From Chrysopilus asiliformis (Eukaryota; Arthropoda; Insecta; Diptera; Rhagionidae), in contig OZ035962.1 in NCBI GenBank assembly GCA_964034945.1, forward strand, positions 106,464,034 through 106,528,033: a stretch of DNA of 64,000 nt. Direction: 5' to 3'. Each line of letters begins with the position of its first letter. The first letter of the stretch is position 1. This document shows, piece by piece, positions 48,791 through 61,250 of the stretch. Below the pieces are notes generated by a model, which saw only the letters and a list, made by a program, of their open reading frames with translations, did not search any database and was not told where the DNA came from. A program made the translations under genes and the position numbers.

Positions 48791-48890
48791 CAGTAGAATC
48801 CCGATAATTCGTATTTCAAGGGACCAGCAAATTCATACGAATTAGCGGGATATACGAATTATCGGGGTACAAATTATCGGGATTCTACTG
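48791..48890. mobile_element. pogo-type MITE
   Basis: Ends CAGTAGAATCCCGATAATTC and CAGTAGAATCCCGATAATTT (inverted), TA on the right and TG on the left. CAGTxGAATCCCGxTAAT is the pogo/Tigger terminus. 100 bp, with a second inverted pair inside (ACGAATTAGC / ACGAATTATC). Confidence 0.8.
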
Positions 48891-48892
48891 TA

Positions 48893-50398
48893 GTTATGCC
48901 CTAAATCAAAAGTATGCTGTAATCAAACATATCTAATATAATTAAAGATTTTTAACTCAAATATAGTAAGTTCAAGGATATTCTGAGCTTTTCATACATT
49001 TTATAAAATAAATAATGAAGTATAATTGATATCAAAAGATTGATAGAAATTCATTTTCACAAAAAAGTCGTTTTTCTTTTTTATTTTTGGATAAGAACGA
49101 TCAATAATTTTGTTTGATATTTTTTTTTCTTCTAAAAAACGTTAATAAAATTTGCTAAATTTACTTTGTCGCTCTAAAATTTTATTATTTTATGTTTATT
49201 TCAAGTTGATATGGTAAGTCATCGATATTGCTGAATTTTTTCATTCAATTTTCTTTTAATTTAAAAAAAAAGTATGATTGCCTTAAAATTAAAAATAATA
49301 ATAATAAATAAACAAATACAAATCTGTTTGTTACTTAAATTGAAAAATAATTCAAGTTAGAAAATTTGAAATAAACTTAAATACATTTCATATAAACCTA
49401 TTTTAAAATTATTTTAATTGTTTTATATATGTTATGTTAAAATTAATTATAAAAATGTCTTTTGTATTCAAGAGTTGTTTTTTTTTTGGGATTTCTTTGT
49501 ATGATTTTTTAAACTTTTCATTATTATTATTTTGCTAAAATAATTTCCATGGTTAGGTATTTTATCATCAGTGTATAATGATTAATTTTTTATTTTTTTT
49601 GGTTAACTTAATTCGTAATTAATAAAAGTTAAATCTAATAATAACATTTTTGTGATATCATTTCCATTGTTTCTTTTTCATACTCATAGTTCTTCTTCTT
49701 CTTTCTATATTCTTTTAGTATAAATTCCTTATTTGCCTTTTTATAATAATATATTATTATCGTAATAATTTTTATAAATATGTTTTTTGTCCAAATGAAA
49801 TACTTTTCTTTGTGGTTTGTTTAGGTTTAGACTCTTTTTTCAAGTTTCTTTAAAGTCATTATTGTTTTCATTTCTTGTATTTTTTTTTTGTTAATAATAA
49901 TAAAAATATAATAATATTTTTGTAAATAGCTCATTTTTGGTCTTTTATTTTTCAAATTTTCCTTTTGTTTTTTTTTTAATTGGTTGTTTTAAGAATATCG
50001 TGTTAAAAAATTTATTAAAATAATTAAAACATAGAGAACAACAAAGATATTTAAATAACTTAAATTAAATATAGTAAATCTAATTAATTTCATACCTTTT
50101 TTTGGATTATTTGTAACAGTTTTCATTTCAATTATAATAACAGTAACGAACATAAATGAAAAGAACAAAATTAAGATGAAAAAAACTCTTCTAAATAAAA
50201 GGCGGGGAAAAATTGTTTGAAATTCAATTTACATAGAAAAAGTTTCAATTAACATTGAAATAAATTAAAATGATTTTTGTTTTTAAATACGAGTACGAGT
50301 GATTACAAACAAAGTTAATTATTTCATAGAATATAAAAACGTGATGGAAACAGAACTAATTCTTAAGAAAAATAAATTTATAAAATTTGAATTAAACC
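48893..50398 (-). other. probable sm 3' UTR / downstream flank, AT-rich
   Basis: Directly downstream (minus sense) of the sm stop codon lies about 1.5 kb of extremely AT-rich sequence without ORFs, with many AATAAA-like hexamers (TTTATT on the plus strand, for example around 49945 and 50008). It fits a long 3' UTR, as is common for neuronally expressed RNA-binding-protein genes, but the cleavage site cannot be chosen by eye. A pogo-type MITE at 48791-48890 marks where it meets repeat-bearing sequence. Confidence 0.4.
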
Positions 50399-50532
50399 TC
50401 AATAACTGCTGTTCGTATCTTTTATATCGTTCTCCTTCTCGACAATATTTTCATTTGTTGCATTATTCCATGCACCGTTCATGCTTTTTGACGACGAAAA
50501 GCATAATTTCATGATAAATGGGAATTTCGTAC
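50399..50532 (-). CDS. sm: smooth (hnRNP L orthologue), terminal coding exon
   Basis: Seen: acceptor TGTTTCAG ends at 50533. The exon opens with GT, which completes the split glycine codon of the previous exon, then reads TKFPFIMKLCFSSSKSM, NGAWNNATNENIVEKEN and DIKDTNSSY, followed by TGA at 50401-50399 (134 nt). Known: KFPFIMKLCFSSSKS is the conserved last strand of RRM4 in insect smooth, equivalent to the TLKLCFS strand that closes human hnRNP L. Inference: this is the canonical 3' coding end. The acidic, Asn-rich tail is variable and I cannot compare it with other species here. No single poly(A) signal can be chosen, because the downstream sequence holds many AATAAA-like hexamers. Confidence 0.93.
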
Positions 50533-50786
50533 CTGAAACAAAAGTAGAGAACAAAAATCGTTATCTATATATATAATAAAATTTTTGAAATTCATAATTT
50601 TTTTTAAAAACCTTTGGTATAAATGTATTTTATTGTACTGAAGCCAAAAAGGACATTTTTTTCAAAATGTTTCCTGCATTGATAACAAAAATGTATGGCG
50701 TATTCGAATGACCCGCTCTTTTTGCTCAAAAAATTTTAAATCAAATAGAAAACTTTGACAAACAAAATTTATTGGACAAATTGCGC

Positions 50787-50955
50787 ATTTTTATACCCGT
50801 ATGGTGAAACCAAAGGGTATATTAACTTTGCCTTACCGTTTGTAACGCCGAGATCCCGTCATCACACATAAAAATGAATTACACCAGTGTGTTTAGAATG
50901 ATAAAAATAATTGATTTTTGCATGTCCGTCCGTCTGTCTGTCTGTCCGTCTGTCC

Positions 50956-51013
<58 letters not shown>

Positions 51014-51421
51014 CTGTCTGTCCGTCTGTCTGTCTGTCCGTCCGTCTGTGGCGCGGATTGCGGGCGCACGGATTGAGCTAGAGACTTGAAAGTTTACACA
51101 GATCCGTTTTTCGTAAAATGCGAGGCTAAGTTCGTTAATGGGCAAAAATGGGGGGTACCCCCCATACGAACGAAATCGTTTTTTGTGAATATCTCAAAAA
51201 CGGTGCATCTTATCAAAAAAGTCCAAGAACAAAAGTTATTTAGGATATGATTCTGAAACCCCCATACATCAAAATCCGATTGGAATAAATTTTAAAAAAT
51301 CTTTTTGGAAAGTTTGACTTCAAAGTGGAATTTTGGTACAACTGTTCGAATTTTGATACGAATATCACCATACGGGTCTCCAATGATTGCCAGATAGGCA
51401 ATTATAGCTTTTGTTATGTTT
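50787..51421 (-). repeat. family-2 dispersed repeat with the longest TGTC array
   Basis: Begins TTTTTATACCCGTATGG, has a GTCY array of about 120 bp at 50925-51048, the conserved GCGGATTGCGGGCG block, GGGGGGTACCCCCC around 51150 and ends TTTTGTTATGTTT. Like the 8900 and 16889 copies it stops at GTTATGTTT, one step short of the TC end seen at 25356. It lies in the intron directly upstream of the sm terminal exon, about 250 bp from the acceptor. Confidence 0.75.
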
Positions 51422-52722
51422 CGAGTCTAGAATAGTGCATGCAAAGAGCATACAGAACAGAGTAGAGCATCCAAAGTAGAGCGAATGTATGATTCGAATT
51501 CGCCATTAGCCTTTTGTCCCTTTTTTTGGTTAAAATTTGGAGTTGAGGTTTTAGACTTTGCTAATCATAAATCTGATCTGATGTTAAAATTTGAAATGGG
51601 AGCTCTTGGAAAAAAAAACACTATTTTCTCGAAAGTTTAAAAAAAATTATTTTCGACTTTTTTCGGTATTTCCAATACATAAAAAAAACATTAACCCGGG
51701 TCAAAAAAAAATCATCTCAGCGGGAGGGAAAATATATAAAATGGCAAGAAAACTGATTTTCCAGTTACAAATCACTACACGGTTTCAACAAATAACAGCA
51801 TTAAGCCAAAGTCCTTAAATGTTCCCCATTATACCATAACGACCCTTCATTTGATTTTCCACCCCATTTTTATCATGATAATGCACAACTGTTATATGTT
51901 GGTAAGGGAGGAGGAGGAGGGGGGGGGGGGGCGGGAAGGGAGGGGTAGGCAGCATAATGGGTTCATTGTTGTTTTGATAGTTAAAATGGGGCGGAACGGG
52001 TGGTAAACAATTGGGATGGAGGTTGATTAAAAGAGACCTATTCCAGAGCGGAGTTGCATACACTTTAATATTGATTAAATGTAGACAACAGGAGTAAGGA
52101 ATTTCCTCTGAAGCGTTCCAAGGATGGAATTCGTTTCAGGCTAATGGAGAGAATAAAAGGGAGATCCACTGAATGACAGGTGGAACAGATTCCTGATGAT
52201 TGCTTTGGTTATTGATTGGGAAACCATAGTGGAAACCTCATTCTCCATAGCCCCCCATCCCCACCCCCTCCAAACGCTTCGCAAAATGCTTTTGTTCAAT
52301 GATTTTTCCTTCGTTGTTTTTGATTTTTGTTAGCGCGCTTCATGCTTTCTCGCCAAGTCATTGAGATTGGCATTCGAGCGAAGAATTTCTTCCAGCTTAG
52401 CTTCTTGGCGAAACTTCTTCTAGATGAGATGTTATGCTGTCAAGAATCCTTTTGTGTTTTTATAATTGGAAAACTTGCTGAGAAAATCACACCCCATTCA
52501 ATCGAAATTGTACACAGGTAACAATGAATTTGAAATAATTTTCCATTGTCTTTGGGGATTTCTTTTCGTTGTTTAATTTTTTTTTATGAAAAAACCCTTT
52601 TACAAAGACCTGAAAGGAGAAAGTTTATATTTGAGTTCACTGTTGCATTTAAAAATATTTTATTTTCATTTTTATAAAGAGCCTTTTTTCTGATTTTTGG
52701 ATATTTTTTTGTTGTTTTTGGA
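51422..52722. other. sm intron sequence, low-complexity G run
   Basis: GAGGAGGAGGAGG followed by a run of about 12 G lies at 51907-51932. No gene seen. Confidence 0.5.
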
Positions 52723-52866
52723 ACTGTCCATAAGATATGCTTTGAGGACGGAGGGGGGTTTGCTGTAGTGTGTCATGACGTGGCATTCAAAATTTTGCAA
52801 AAAAGTGTGTTGAATGGGCAGAGGGGTCTGACAAGCCTAACATTAGCGTGTCGTATTTTATGGGCA
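52723..52866. mobile_element. GGGGCTGTCC-type MITE, diverged
   Basis: ACTGTCCATAAGATATGCTT at the left and TGCCCATAAAATACGACACG (inverted) at the right. 144 bp. Confidence 0.5.
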
Positions 52867-52883
52867 TAATCAAACTAAAGTGC

Positions 52884-53030
52884 CTGTTTAGATTAGCCGA
52901 TCCAGGCGCCAGGCATTGAACGAAACTGTCCAAATTACTGGCAAGTGGGGCGTCCCCCACTTCCTCGTCTTGCCAGTAATTTTGATAGTTTCGTTCAATG
53001 TCTGGCGCCTGGATCGGCTAATCTAAACAG
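52884..53030. mobile_element. foldback MITE, CTGTTTAG ends
   Basis: Arms 52884-52944 and 52969-53030 start CTGTTTAGATTAGCCGATCC and contain AGGCGCCAG; they differ at only a few positions. Central loop TGGGGCGTCCCCCA-like. It lies 90 bp from the MITE at 53117. Confidence 0.8.
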
Positions 53031-53116
53031 CCTCAAAAGGTCGTTAAGTGGTCACCGCTCTCTCAAAATATTAAAGTCGATCGGATGAAAATTGCCGGTT
53101 ATGCGGGTTTAAAGTC

Positions 53117-53455
53117 AAGGCCCAACTATGATAGACATAAGAACGCATATGTTAATGTCAAATTCCCAACGAATGTTGACATAAATAGCTGTCCATATAA
53201 AAGCTAATCTTCATTTTACCTCAAGTGGAAATTAATATGGCCACAATATTATCAAATTCACACTAAAATTTGAGGTTATGTTCACTATTTACATATGCCA
53301 GTTCCATTTGTATCGAATTATTCATGCTTAACGAAAGTTTAACGAAGGTTTGAAAGTGGCACATGTCTATTGTGGGTAATAACATTGACTTTCTTATTCT
53401 GGAAATGACATATGCAGCTACAAATGCGTTCTTATGCCTATCATAGTTGGGCCTT
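53117..53455 (-). mobile_element. AAGGCCCAACT MITE, copy 2
   Basis: Same ends and interior as 39649-39997 but inverted, 339 bp. It lies in the sm intron upstream of the terminal exon. Confidence 0.8.
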
Positions 53456-55370
53456 CATGCGTGCAGCCGGATTTCGAGAATTTACGAAATAACTTTGAAA
53501 CTTTAAACGCGATTTTCTCAAAACGTCGTTTCCAAAATTATAACAACGATTACTCAATAACCACTCAACCTATTTTTTTTTTGTTTTTTTTTCTGAAATT
53601 TTGCAGAATTTATACGCATTAGTTTATCTAATCCTGGACGGGGACTTGAAAACAAAAACTTTACTGTCAAATAATAGGCAATTTTTTACCACCAAATCTA
53701 TATTTTACTTCAAAATTAACGCCATTTTGTTCGTAATTGATTTTTTAAAATTCTGAACCGTCCTGGAAAGTATTAAAAAAATAAACTCATTTGATTGATT
53801 TCAAATGAATGACCACAAATCTACAGCTGTCAGCGCAAATCACCTCCAAAAAAAAGTTCTTTTCGTAAGCTTACAAAAACAAAAAGAGTCGAAACAAAAT
53901 AGTTTTATTTAAAAAGTACAAAAATCGCCAAAAAAAACACGCTCTGTTCTGTCCTTGCAGGTAGACATAACCCCTTAAAAAACACAAAAAAAAATATTTT
54001 AATAACTTTTCAGTGAAAACTTTAACCCAATTTTCATTGCAAAAAATAGAATAAATCAATTCAATAATAATGAAACATTCTAAATCATTTCATTTTTACC
54101 ATCAGAACTGTAACTTTTCTCATTGAAAACGAGAAATTTTTCATATTCTACTGACACTCTAATAAATTGTTTGGAACATCGTCTTTTGTTGGCGCATTTG
54201 ATTGCCCTCTTCCGGAATCGAATTCACGCACTTCCGACCCAAAAAAAAGTTATGTTTTATGAGCTTTCGTTCCAGTTGAATCGATTTAACTCTATCCACC
54301 CCCTGACATCCCTGTGTCTCATTCGATAGATACGAAGAAATTTTCCACTTAGAGAAAAAAAAAACCTGAAATAGCTTACCGAAAAATTTAACACTTTTTC
54401 ATAGTCGTTTTTTTTACCGCATATTGGAGTGGTTTTTTGGAAAATGGAGCATAAAACGATTGTTTCCAGTTTCGCACAATTTGTTGACTGGGCTTTGATT
54501 CCACCCGCAACTTTTTAATTTTTAAGATTTTCCCTTCTTGCCCCTGCCAAGAATCTTCTATAGAAACAACATGTTTTTCCTAAAATAAAATTGTATCTAA
54601 TGGTTGTGCGGTTTTAGACGTTTCGTTGTTTTTTTTACCGGTTAAAAGCTCATCAGAGCAAACAGTAATTTAACACGTTTAGTAGATATTTCTGCGATTA
54701 GCGCTAAATGGAAAAGAATGGCCCATTTTATTGCGGTTGGATGAATTGCGATTACCATCTATAAGCCTTGTCCCGGCGAATTTGCAAGACTTTCCCGTAT
54801 ATCCCGGTTTTTTTTTGGCTGATGTTTTCTTGTCTTCTGAAGCGGAAAACCAGAGACTATGTCTCTCTTAAGATGACGATGGCAGTTAACAAAATATATG
54901 ACCACCGAGTCCATATATTCATGACGCAACTTTTGTGTATGATAAACCATCGTCTACTCGGAGATTTCCTGCCACCCCCCTCTCCCCTCTCCCCTTCCCC
55001 ATAATCATAAATTCATAGAGAAGATCATAAATTTTTGTGGAAATTCATTTTTATATTTTCCCGCATTTTACTCGGCGTCGTCGTTGGGTTTATTAAGTTG
55101 TGGATGATGAGACATTCACCACCAGCCAGCCGTGAATTTTGGTTTTTTTTTGTGTTTTTCTTAGAAAAGCGTCTAAGAAGCCAGCGAGGGTTGGAAGCGC
55201 AAACACACAAAATACAGATTAGATTGATTTTTGCCTTCTGACTTGTGTTAACTATTTTGCTGAAAAAAGATACGCTCTGTTGCCGCTTTACTTTCTCATA
55301 GGAAGTATCATAAAGTATTGTATTCTTGAAAAATTTCGACTTCTTTATTTAGTCTAAAAACATTTACCAA
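53456..55370. other. sm intron sequence, no gene seen
   Basis: Part of the 11.3-kb intron (61788-50533). C-rich low-complexity CCCCCCTCTCCCCTCTCCCC occurs at 54965. Confidence 0.5.
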
Positions 55371-55440
55371 TCTGAGCTGTGCTTCGGCATTAAAGGGTCC
55401 TCCCCCTTCAAAAGCTCTGGCTAAAATTATAACAAAAAAA
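55371..55440 (+). mobile_element. 3' UTR stub of the same LINE family
   Basis: CTGAGCTGTGCTTCGGCATT and the following AAAGGGTC, then AGCTCTGGCT before an A-rich end, match the 24225-24279 tail almost base for base. Only the 3' UTR is present, as expected for a severely 5'-truncated LINE insertion. Confidence 0.7.
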
Positions 55441-58400
55441 TCTCGAGTTTGTCAGGTGATCAGTCTGTATACAATCTTTCTCAAAAATTAATAGAGCTAA
55501 AGCCATTTCAAAGGCAAGTTTGGCCCTGAATTGGGACGATCCTATCAACTTTTGGTAAAAATCTATAAACCGGAAGTAACCAAAATGATGATCTTTACAA
55601 ATCGCAATTTCGTTTTACGCAATAACTCCGAACTACGCATTTTTCGGTAGTTGTATGTATGAAAAAATTTAGAAACAATGAAATTTTCTAGACTCCTGTC
55701 TTCCAAGAGAACTCCGTATCTCAAACCGTTTTCGAGATATACCGTTGTTTAAAAAAATAGTTTTGGGCAAGTATCTCGAAAATAATGGTCTTTCGGTAGT
55801 TCAAGGTACAAGGCGAATTAAAGGGAATAACGATTCCCACAATTTTGCCTTCTACCGTTATCCTCTCCCTTTTACCATTATTGAGATATTTTCATTAAAA
55901 AGGGGGCAGATGGCAAAGTTCGACATGTTGTTCAACAGAGTTCGTCAAGAGGCGATGAAGGCAAAATATGTCAAAATTATAGTTCGATGGTTACAAGAGG
56001 CTATAAAAATGGAAAAATATACAATATTGGAATTTTATAGTAAAGCGTCCCAAAAATTAGGGTATCGATACCAAAACTTTGGTAGAGCTTCCTATTATTT
56101 TGGTGCACATCCGTCATTTTTAGGGAACCGCTACTATATGCCATATATTCCCATTTTTATAGGTATCGTTATATGAGAAAAAAAGATTTTTTTTGGAATT
56201 TTAAAATTCGTTTGGATGAGAATTTGGGGATGAAATGCCCTCTGTGAACAACATATGATTTTATAATACAGCATCTTAGAGTATTCGGTCGCATGGTTCG
56301 GAAATTTTAAGAGACCTCGAAGATCGGTTTCTTGAAAAACGTCGTTGAATCTTTCAAATTGTCTCTTCGTCCAGAGCCAGAGGCTTGTTGCGGGAGACAA
56401 AATTTTCAGCTACGTTACTGATCCTAGTTTTTTTTTGTCAGATTTTCTGTGAATAAAAAGGTATGAGAATTATAAACGACATTGGAGTTAAACTGTTAAT
56501 GTATTTTATTTATTTTTTGAAAAAATAATGTTTCAAAGGCATTCAGTTTGCGAAAAATTGAATTGCTGGCAATTTCGTTAAGTGCATACAATTAACATTA
56601 ATGCTGAATCCGGTCATTAATTTGTAACACAAAAATGAATAAAAAAAATTAAATTGTAATTGAAAGCTTCGGGCCAGCGAAAATGTAAAAAGAATCCACA
56701 CTCAACTTGAATTTAGGTTAATTAAAATGCATCACACTATAAGTTAGCAAATCAATTAACAGTAAAAGATTTAAAAAACCGAAAGATCACAAAAGTGAAT
56801 TTACTGAACAAAATGTAAAATATTCCACAGAAATAAAGATTAAAAGCGAAAAAATATATCGAACCGAATAAAAACAAAAAAAAAGGAGCATAAATACAAC
56901 AGGCAACCCTCACTCGAGTGCATAATTTATGATTCGCCCTGCCTGAAAGTCAAGAGGGATGCACGCATATTCATAGAATCCCTGAGCAAGGGGATAATGT
57001 TTTGGGATTGGAAGATATTTTCACAGAGACATAAAAACTGAACGAGTAGAACAACATTAATATGACCCTTTTACCGGTATTCCACCTCGACTGGCGCTCC
57101 TTTGATGGCAAAATCTGTCATTAAAAAATCATAAAAATCAGATAGAAAAAAGGGTTAGGGCGGCAAACATTTAAATTTAAACGGGAGATGACATAAAAAA
57201 ATTAAAGGACGAAAAGGAAAACAGAGCAGGGAAATGTTGGTTCTTTTTTTAAACTGAGTGTCGAGAATGTTTCGTTTGTATATTTCGTGTTATCCTTGAA
57301 AGGTAAAAATTAAAATTTTATGCGCTCTCGAGAGTCAATTTGTTGCACTTTAGGGAATGAATTTCATCTCTGTGCTACCAACAGAATGAGTTAAATTCAG
57401 GAATATTCATGGTGGGTGTATATGTAAGCATTTTTTTCGCAATTTTTTGTTTACCCCGCAAGGACATCTTAATTTTTATTTTTGCTCCTTTGATTGAATG
57501 GAAATAAGAGCAATTCTAATATCTTTTTTTTCTTGTTGCTTTTTTAGAGAAATTCTGGCAGATTTTTAATATTTTGCAAAGACGACCTGGTAACATGGTG
57601 TTTCTGTGAAAGTAAAAAGTAAATTGTGTTTCGAATGTTAAGTCTTACAAGGCTTTTAGACATAGAAAAACGTAGGGAGAAGGTGTATTTTTCGAAAGAC
57701 CATGAAAATATTATCCTTGATTTTTTTTTTGTGTAAATTTACTGCTTTAAAATTTAAGTAGACTGTAGCTTCTATCAGGCTTCAGAAAAATGCCTTTCAG
57801 TGCCGAAAAAGTATTGATTTATAAATTTTTGTGTTTGAAGTACCTACATTTGGTTAACAGCTGTACATATAAAAATATATAACTAATTTTAGGCTTTGCG
57901 GATCCCTCCCCCCTCCCTTCTCGTAAGATTTTCACTCTTTTTTGTATGGAGTTTAATATCGTTGTCACATTACCATAGACCAAAATTCCCCTAAATATGT
58001 ATATGACATATTTTGTGGACAGTCCTTAAGTTGTTCCAAAGTTTTGGTACTCAACCGCGCGGCCACAATTATCAAAATGCACGTTTATAAACATTTGTTA
58101 AATTTAATTTTCAATACAGTTTTTATGTATTAAGAACTAGTGTATGTTTATTTATGTTTCAGAATTAGGATATTTGGATATTTTATTATAATTTTAGCAC
58201 GAAAGTTGTTTTCATGCGCAACAATCCAAACTAACCTCATAACAGTTTCAATTTAGGCGAGAAAATGGGAAGTTTCTCATAATGTAAACATAAGGAATAA
58301 TATTCTGTATTTCTTAGAACTAGCGAAATATTTACTTTTCCCACAACTATAGTAGGAAGAAATCTAATTCTCATCCCCTCACAGCTTGATATTTTAACCA

Positions 58401-61030
58401 TTTTAAATCTCATATCTAGCATTTATCCCAAAACATATTCCCGAAGTTTCTAGATGAGATGGCAACTTGTGAAAACTCCCAGGGGCATTCAAGCAAATTA
58501 ATTAGTTTTCATGAAATTTTGCGGCGAATTTGCTTAATTTTCCGTCACATAGCGATTCCGCCTCAAATCCTTGAATTTAATACTTGTGTTAAACTGAAAA
58601 TACAATTTCAGGCAAATAGACTAAATATTTAGCAATTGATTATCCTTGAATTCAAATGGAAACTCTGCAGTTCGCATCATTACAAATTTTCCCGAGCATA
58701 GAAAAAAATCATGTAGCACCCTTTTTGTAGATTAGAATACCCTCCTATGATTTTCCACCACCTTGACTCTAATTGTCGAGAATTATGTAAATGAAAATCG
58801 TCCATAGCGCTTAATATTTACTCAAGATTAAGAAGTCTGTTAAGGTCGATGCTAATTGGCCGTTTTATTCGCGATGACGCCGACGGGAGAATATCCTTAG
58901 TTAATAGAATCGTTAAGAATACGATGAAAGAATGAGGGGCTGATGGCGGGGTTTGAATTTATTTTGAGATTATTATTTTAATTTTTGCGAATTTATTTGA
59001 AACATTAATTTTCTCACACTAAAGAAAATAACATCCCAGGCAGCTAAAGTTAAAGTCGCAATATCCTTTTTCATTTCGGTGAATATTCCTGACTAAGGCA
59101 AGCTGGAATGGCGAAACACTGTATAATAATGAGTAGAGGAATTTAATTTGCGTTTAACTGGCTTTACTGGGGGAAATTAAAAAATTAAGGCGACTTGTAG
59201 CACATTTCAGGTGAAAAGCGGCACATCAATCATAGCGCTTAACTGAAGAACGAAGAAATTCGGAATGAAAAATTTGTGATATGGAAAGGATTTTATTATC
59301 CCGGGGATGATTTTGCTAATGATTTTAGCAAGAAGAAATATTTTGTTCTGTTTATTTGAGTAGTATTTCAATCTTTCAAGTCAGTAACGTAATTAATTTA
59401 AAATTTTAGGCTTCTTCTGTAAAGGCTTTTCGCGAAGCCACCAGATATTTTGAATCTTTCTTCTTCTTCGGCGCTGCAAACCGTTTCCGGTGTTGGCGTG
59501 CCACAATATATCTCAGCAGAGGCTCTGGTCATGTGTAGATGTCCTCCAATTTTGCGTTTTTAGGTTACAAAAAATCGCCTGAAACCACGAGACTTTGGAA
59601 ACAAGAACACTCCCTGTAACTGGAAAATCACTTGATTGATTGAGTTGAGATTTGGTCTTATTTTTTTCAAGGAAGAAAATTACAATGGAAAAAAATTATT
59701 TCAAGTCACGTGTTTTCTTGGTGGGCTGGAAAGTTTTCACCCAATTTTAGTACAGTGAAATTATCCGAAAACGGACAAATGTGGTTGCAAGATCTTGCTC
59801 CAATTGTCGGAAATGCCCTATCAGGCGTTCTTTTAAAGGAATTAGTTTTTTTAATAAATTTTTTAAGCGAAATTGGAAGACATACTAACAAAAAAGTCTT
59901 TAAAATGGTTTCTGTCTTTAAAATGGGATTAAAAAACTTTCAAAGTTAGATACAATTTCCTTATAGCCTTGTTTGTATAACCCTGAAGCCTATGGATTTT
60001 CCAGCATTTTCATATTGAACCCTTTATCCAACACAAATAACCCTCGAAAAATAAAAGTGACAAAATGTTGACAAATTGGAATTATTTACGAAAAAACTTT
60101 TCAAGCAGAAAGATTAATGATTAGAACTTTTGTATGAGAATGACAATAAATTTCAATGAAATTAAATAAAAAAAATTAATTCTCCATGAAGGAAAATTTA
60201 ACTAAAATGTAATATCTAAATAGAAAATTATCAAAACAAACTTTTAATGTTGGATATTTGAGAACACACGAATGGATCATTGAGAAAAAAAACACACTGA
60301 TGTCTAATTTTCATTTTATTATATTGTAGGAAAAAATGATTTTCCTCAATTTCGCTCAGTACCGAAGATTTCTTGAGGCCAGAAAAAGGAAGCCCAATCC
60401 AACCAGCATAAAAGTCTTTCAAATTCAATAAATTTCGTAAATCTTTTTCGTAAACTTTATTCATGTTGAACAACATCAACGACATGCCACGATGATCGTT
60501 AAACGTTTTAAATGTCGTCCCAATGGAATTTATCGTGAAAGCCGCCAGAAAACCACAGAAGCTGAAAGTTTTACATAATTAGATTGAATCAATGTTAAAT
60601 CGAACAGGAATTTCCTGTCAAGGGGATGATAACTCGTATAATATATAGTGTGGTTATTCGAAGGTGATGCTTTAATTGGAGACGCGGTAAACAAAGCATA
60701 AAATTTCAATCAACAGCTAATTATGTAAAATATTCTTCGAGAGACTTTCAGTATCTGAAGGAGGAAAGGTGATGGTCGGGTAAAATGAGAAACTCGACAG
60801 GAAGGATGTAGTAAAACTTTTGACCGACACAACAACGTGTTCAGCTGATCAGGAAAGCTGCTGCGGGACTGCAGGGCGTGTTATCCATGATGGGCCATAA
60901 AATTTTATGAATCGATTTTAAACGTGAATTACGTTGAGGAAATTGCGTGTTTCAGTTGATTGATTTTAAAGATGGGAAAAATCAATTCCTTAGAAATGTC
61001 ATACATTTATCAGTAAATGTTTTTACTTTC
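55441..61030. other. sm intron sequence, no gene seen
   Basis: The longest open frame, plus 55745-56176, starts at a TTG and has no recognisable domain; its surroundings (TTTTCGAGATATACC, AAGTATCTCGAAAATAATGG) look like old repeat text. A lone reversed GGACTGTCCACAAAATATG MITE end is at 58004-58025. Confidence 0.45.
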
Positions 61031-61250
61031 CTCTGCTATAAAAGGGAAGTGTTGTATTCATGACGGAGACCGACTAAAAAACAGGGGCAGATAGAAACTT
61101 TCTGATCAGTACTCGAAAACTATCTGTTTTTGAGAAAAAATAAATACAACAAAATTGAAATGAAATAAAATTTTTCACATTTTTTGCTTTAACTGTTTGT
61201 AAGTATCTCTTATAGTTCTCATGAGATTTGAAAATTATTAAGTTGTTTGA
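61031..61250 (+). repeat. dispersed repeat, same family, copy 3
   Basis: CTCTGCTATAAAAGGGAAGT, then GTTGTATTCATGACGGAGAC and AGATAGAAACTTTCTGATCA. The following A/T-rich part (TTTAACTGTTTGTAAGTATC) is the counterpart of 46680-46760 reversed. It lies in the large sm intron. Confidence 0.5.

Noticed and set aside
50874..51145. ORFs of RTDRQTD / LSVCPSVCLSV repeats (also at 8971-9246, 16637-17280, 25569-25886)
   Set aside because: They are translations of the GTCY microsatellite inside family-2 repeats, open on both strands because the 4-bp unit rarely makes stops.
55745..56176. 143-codon plus-strand ORF
   Set aside because: Starts at TTG, no domain, surrounded by low-information repeat text; composition as expected from AT-rich DNA.
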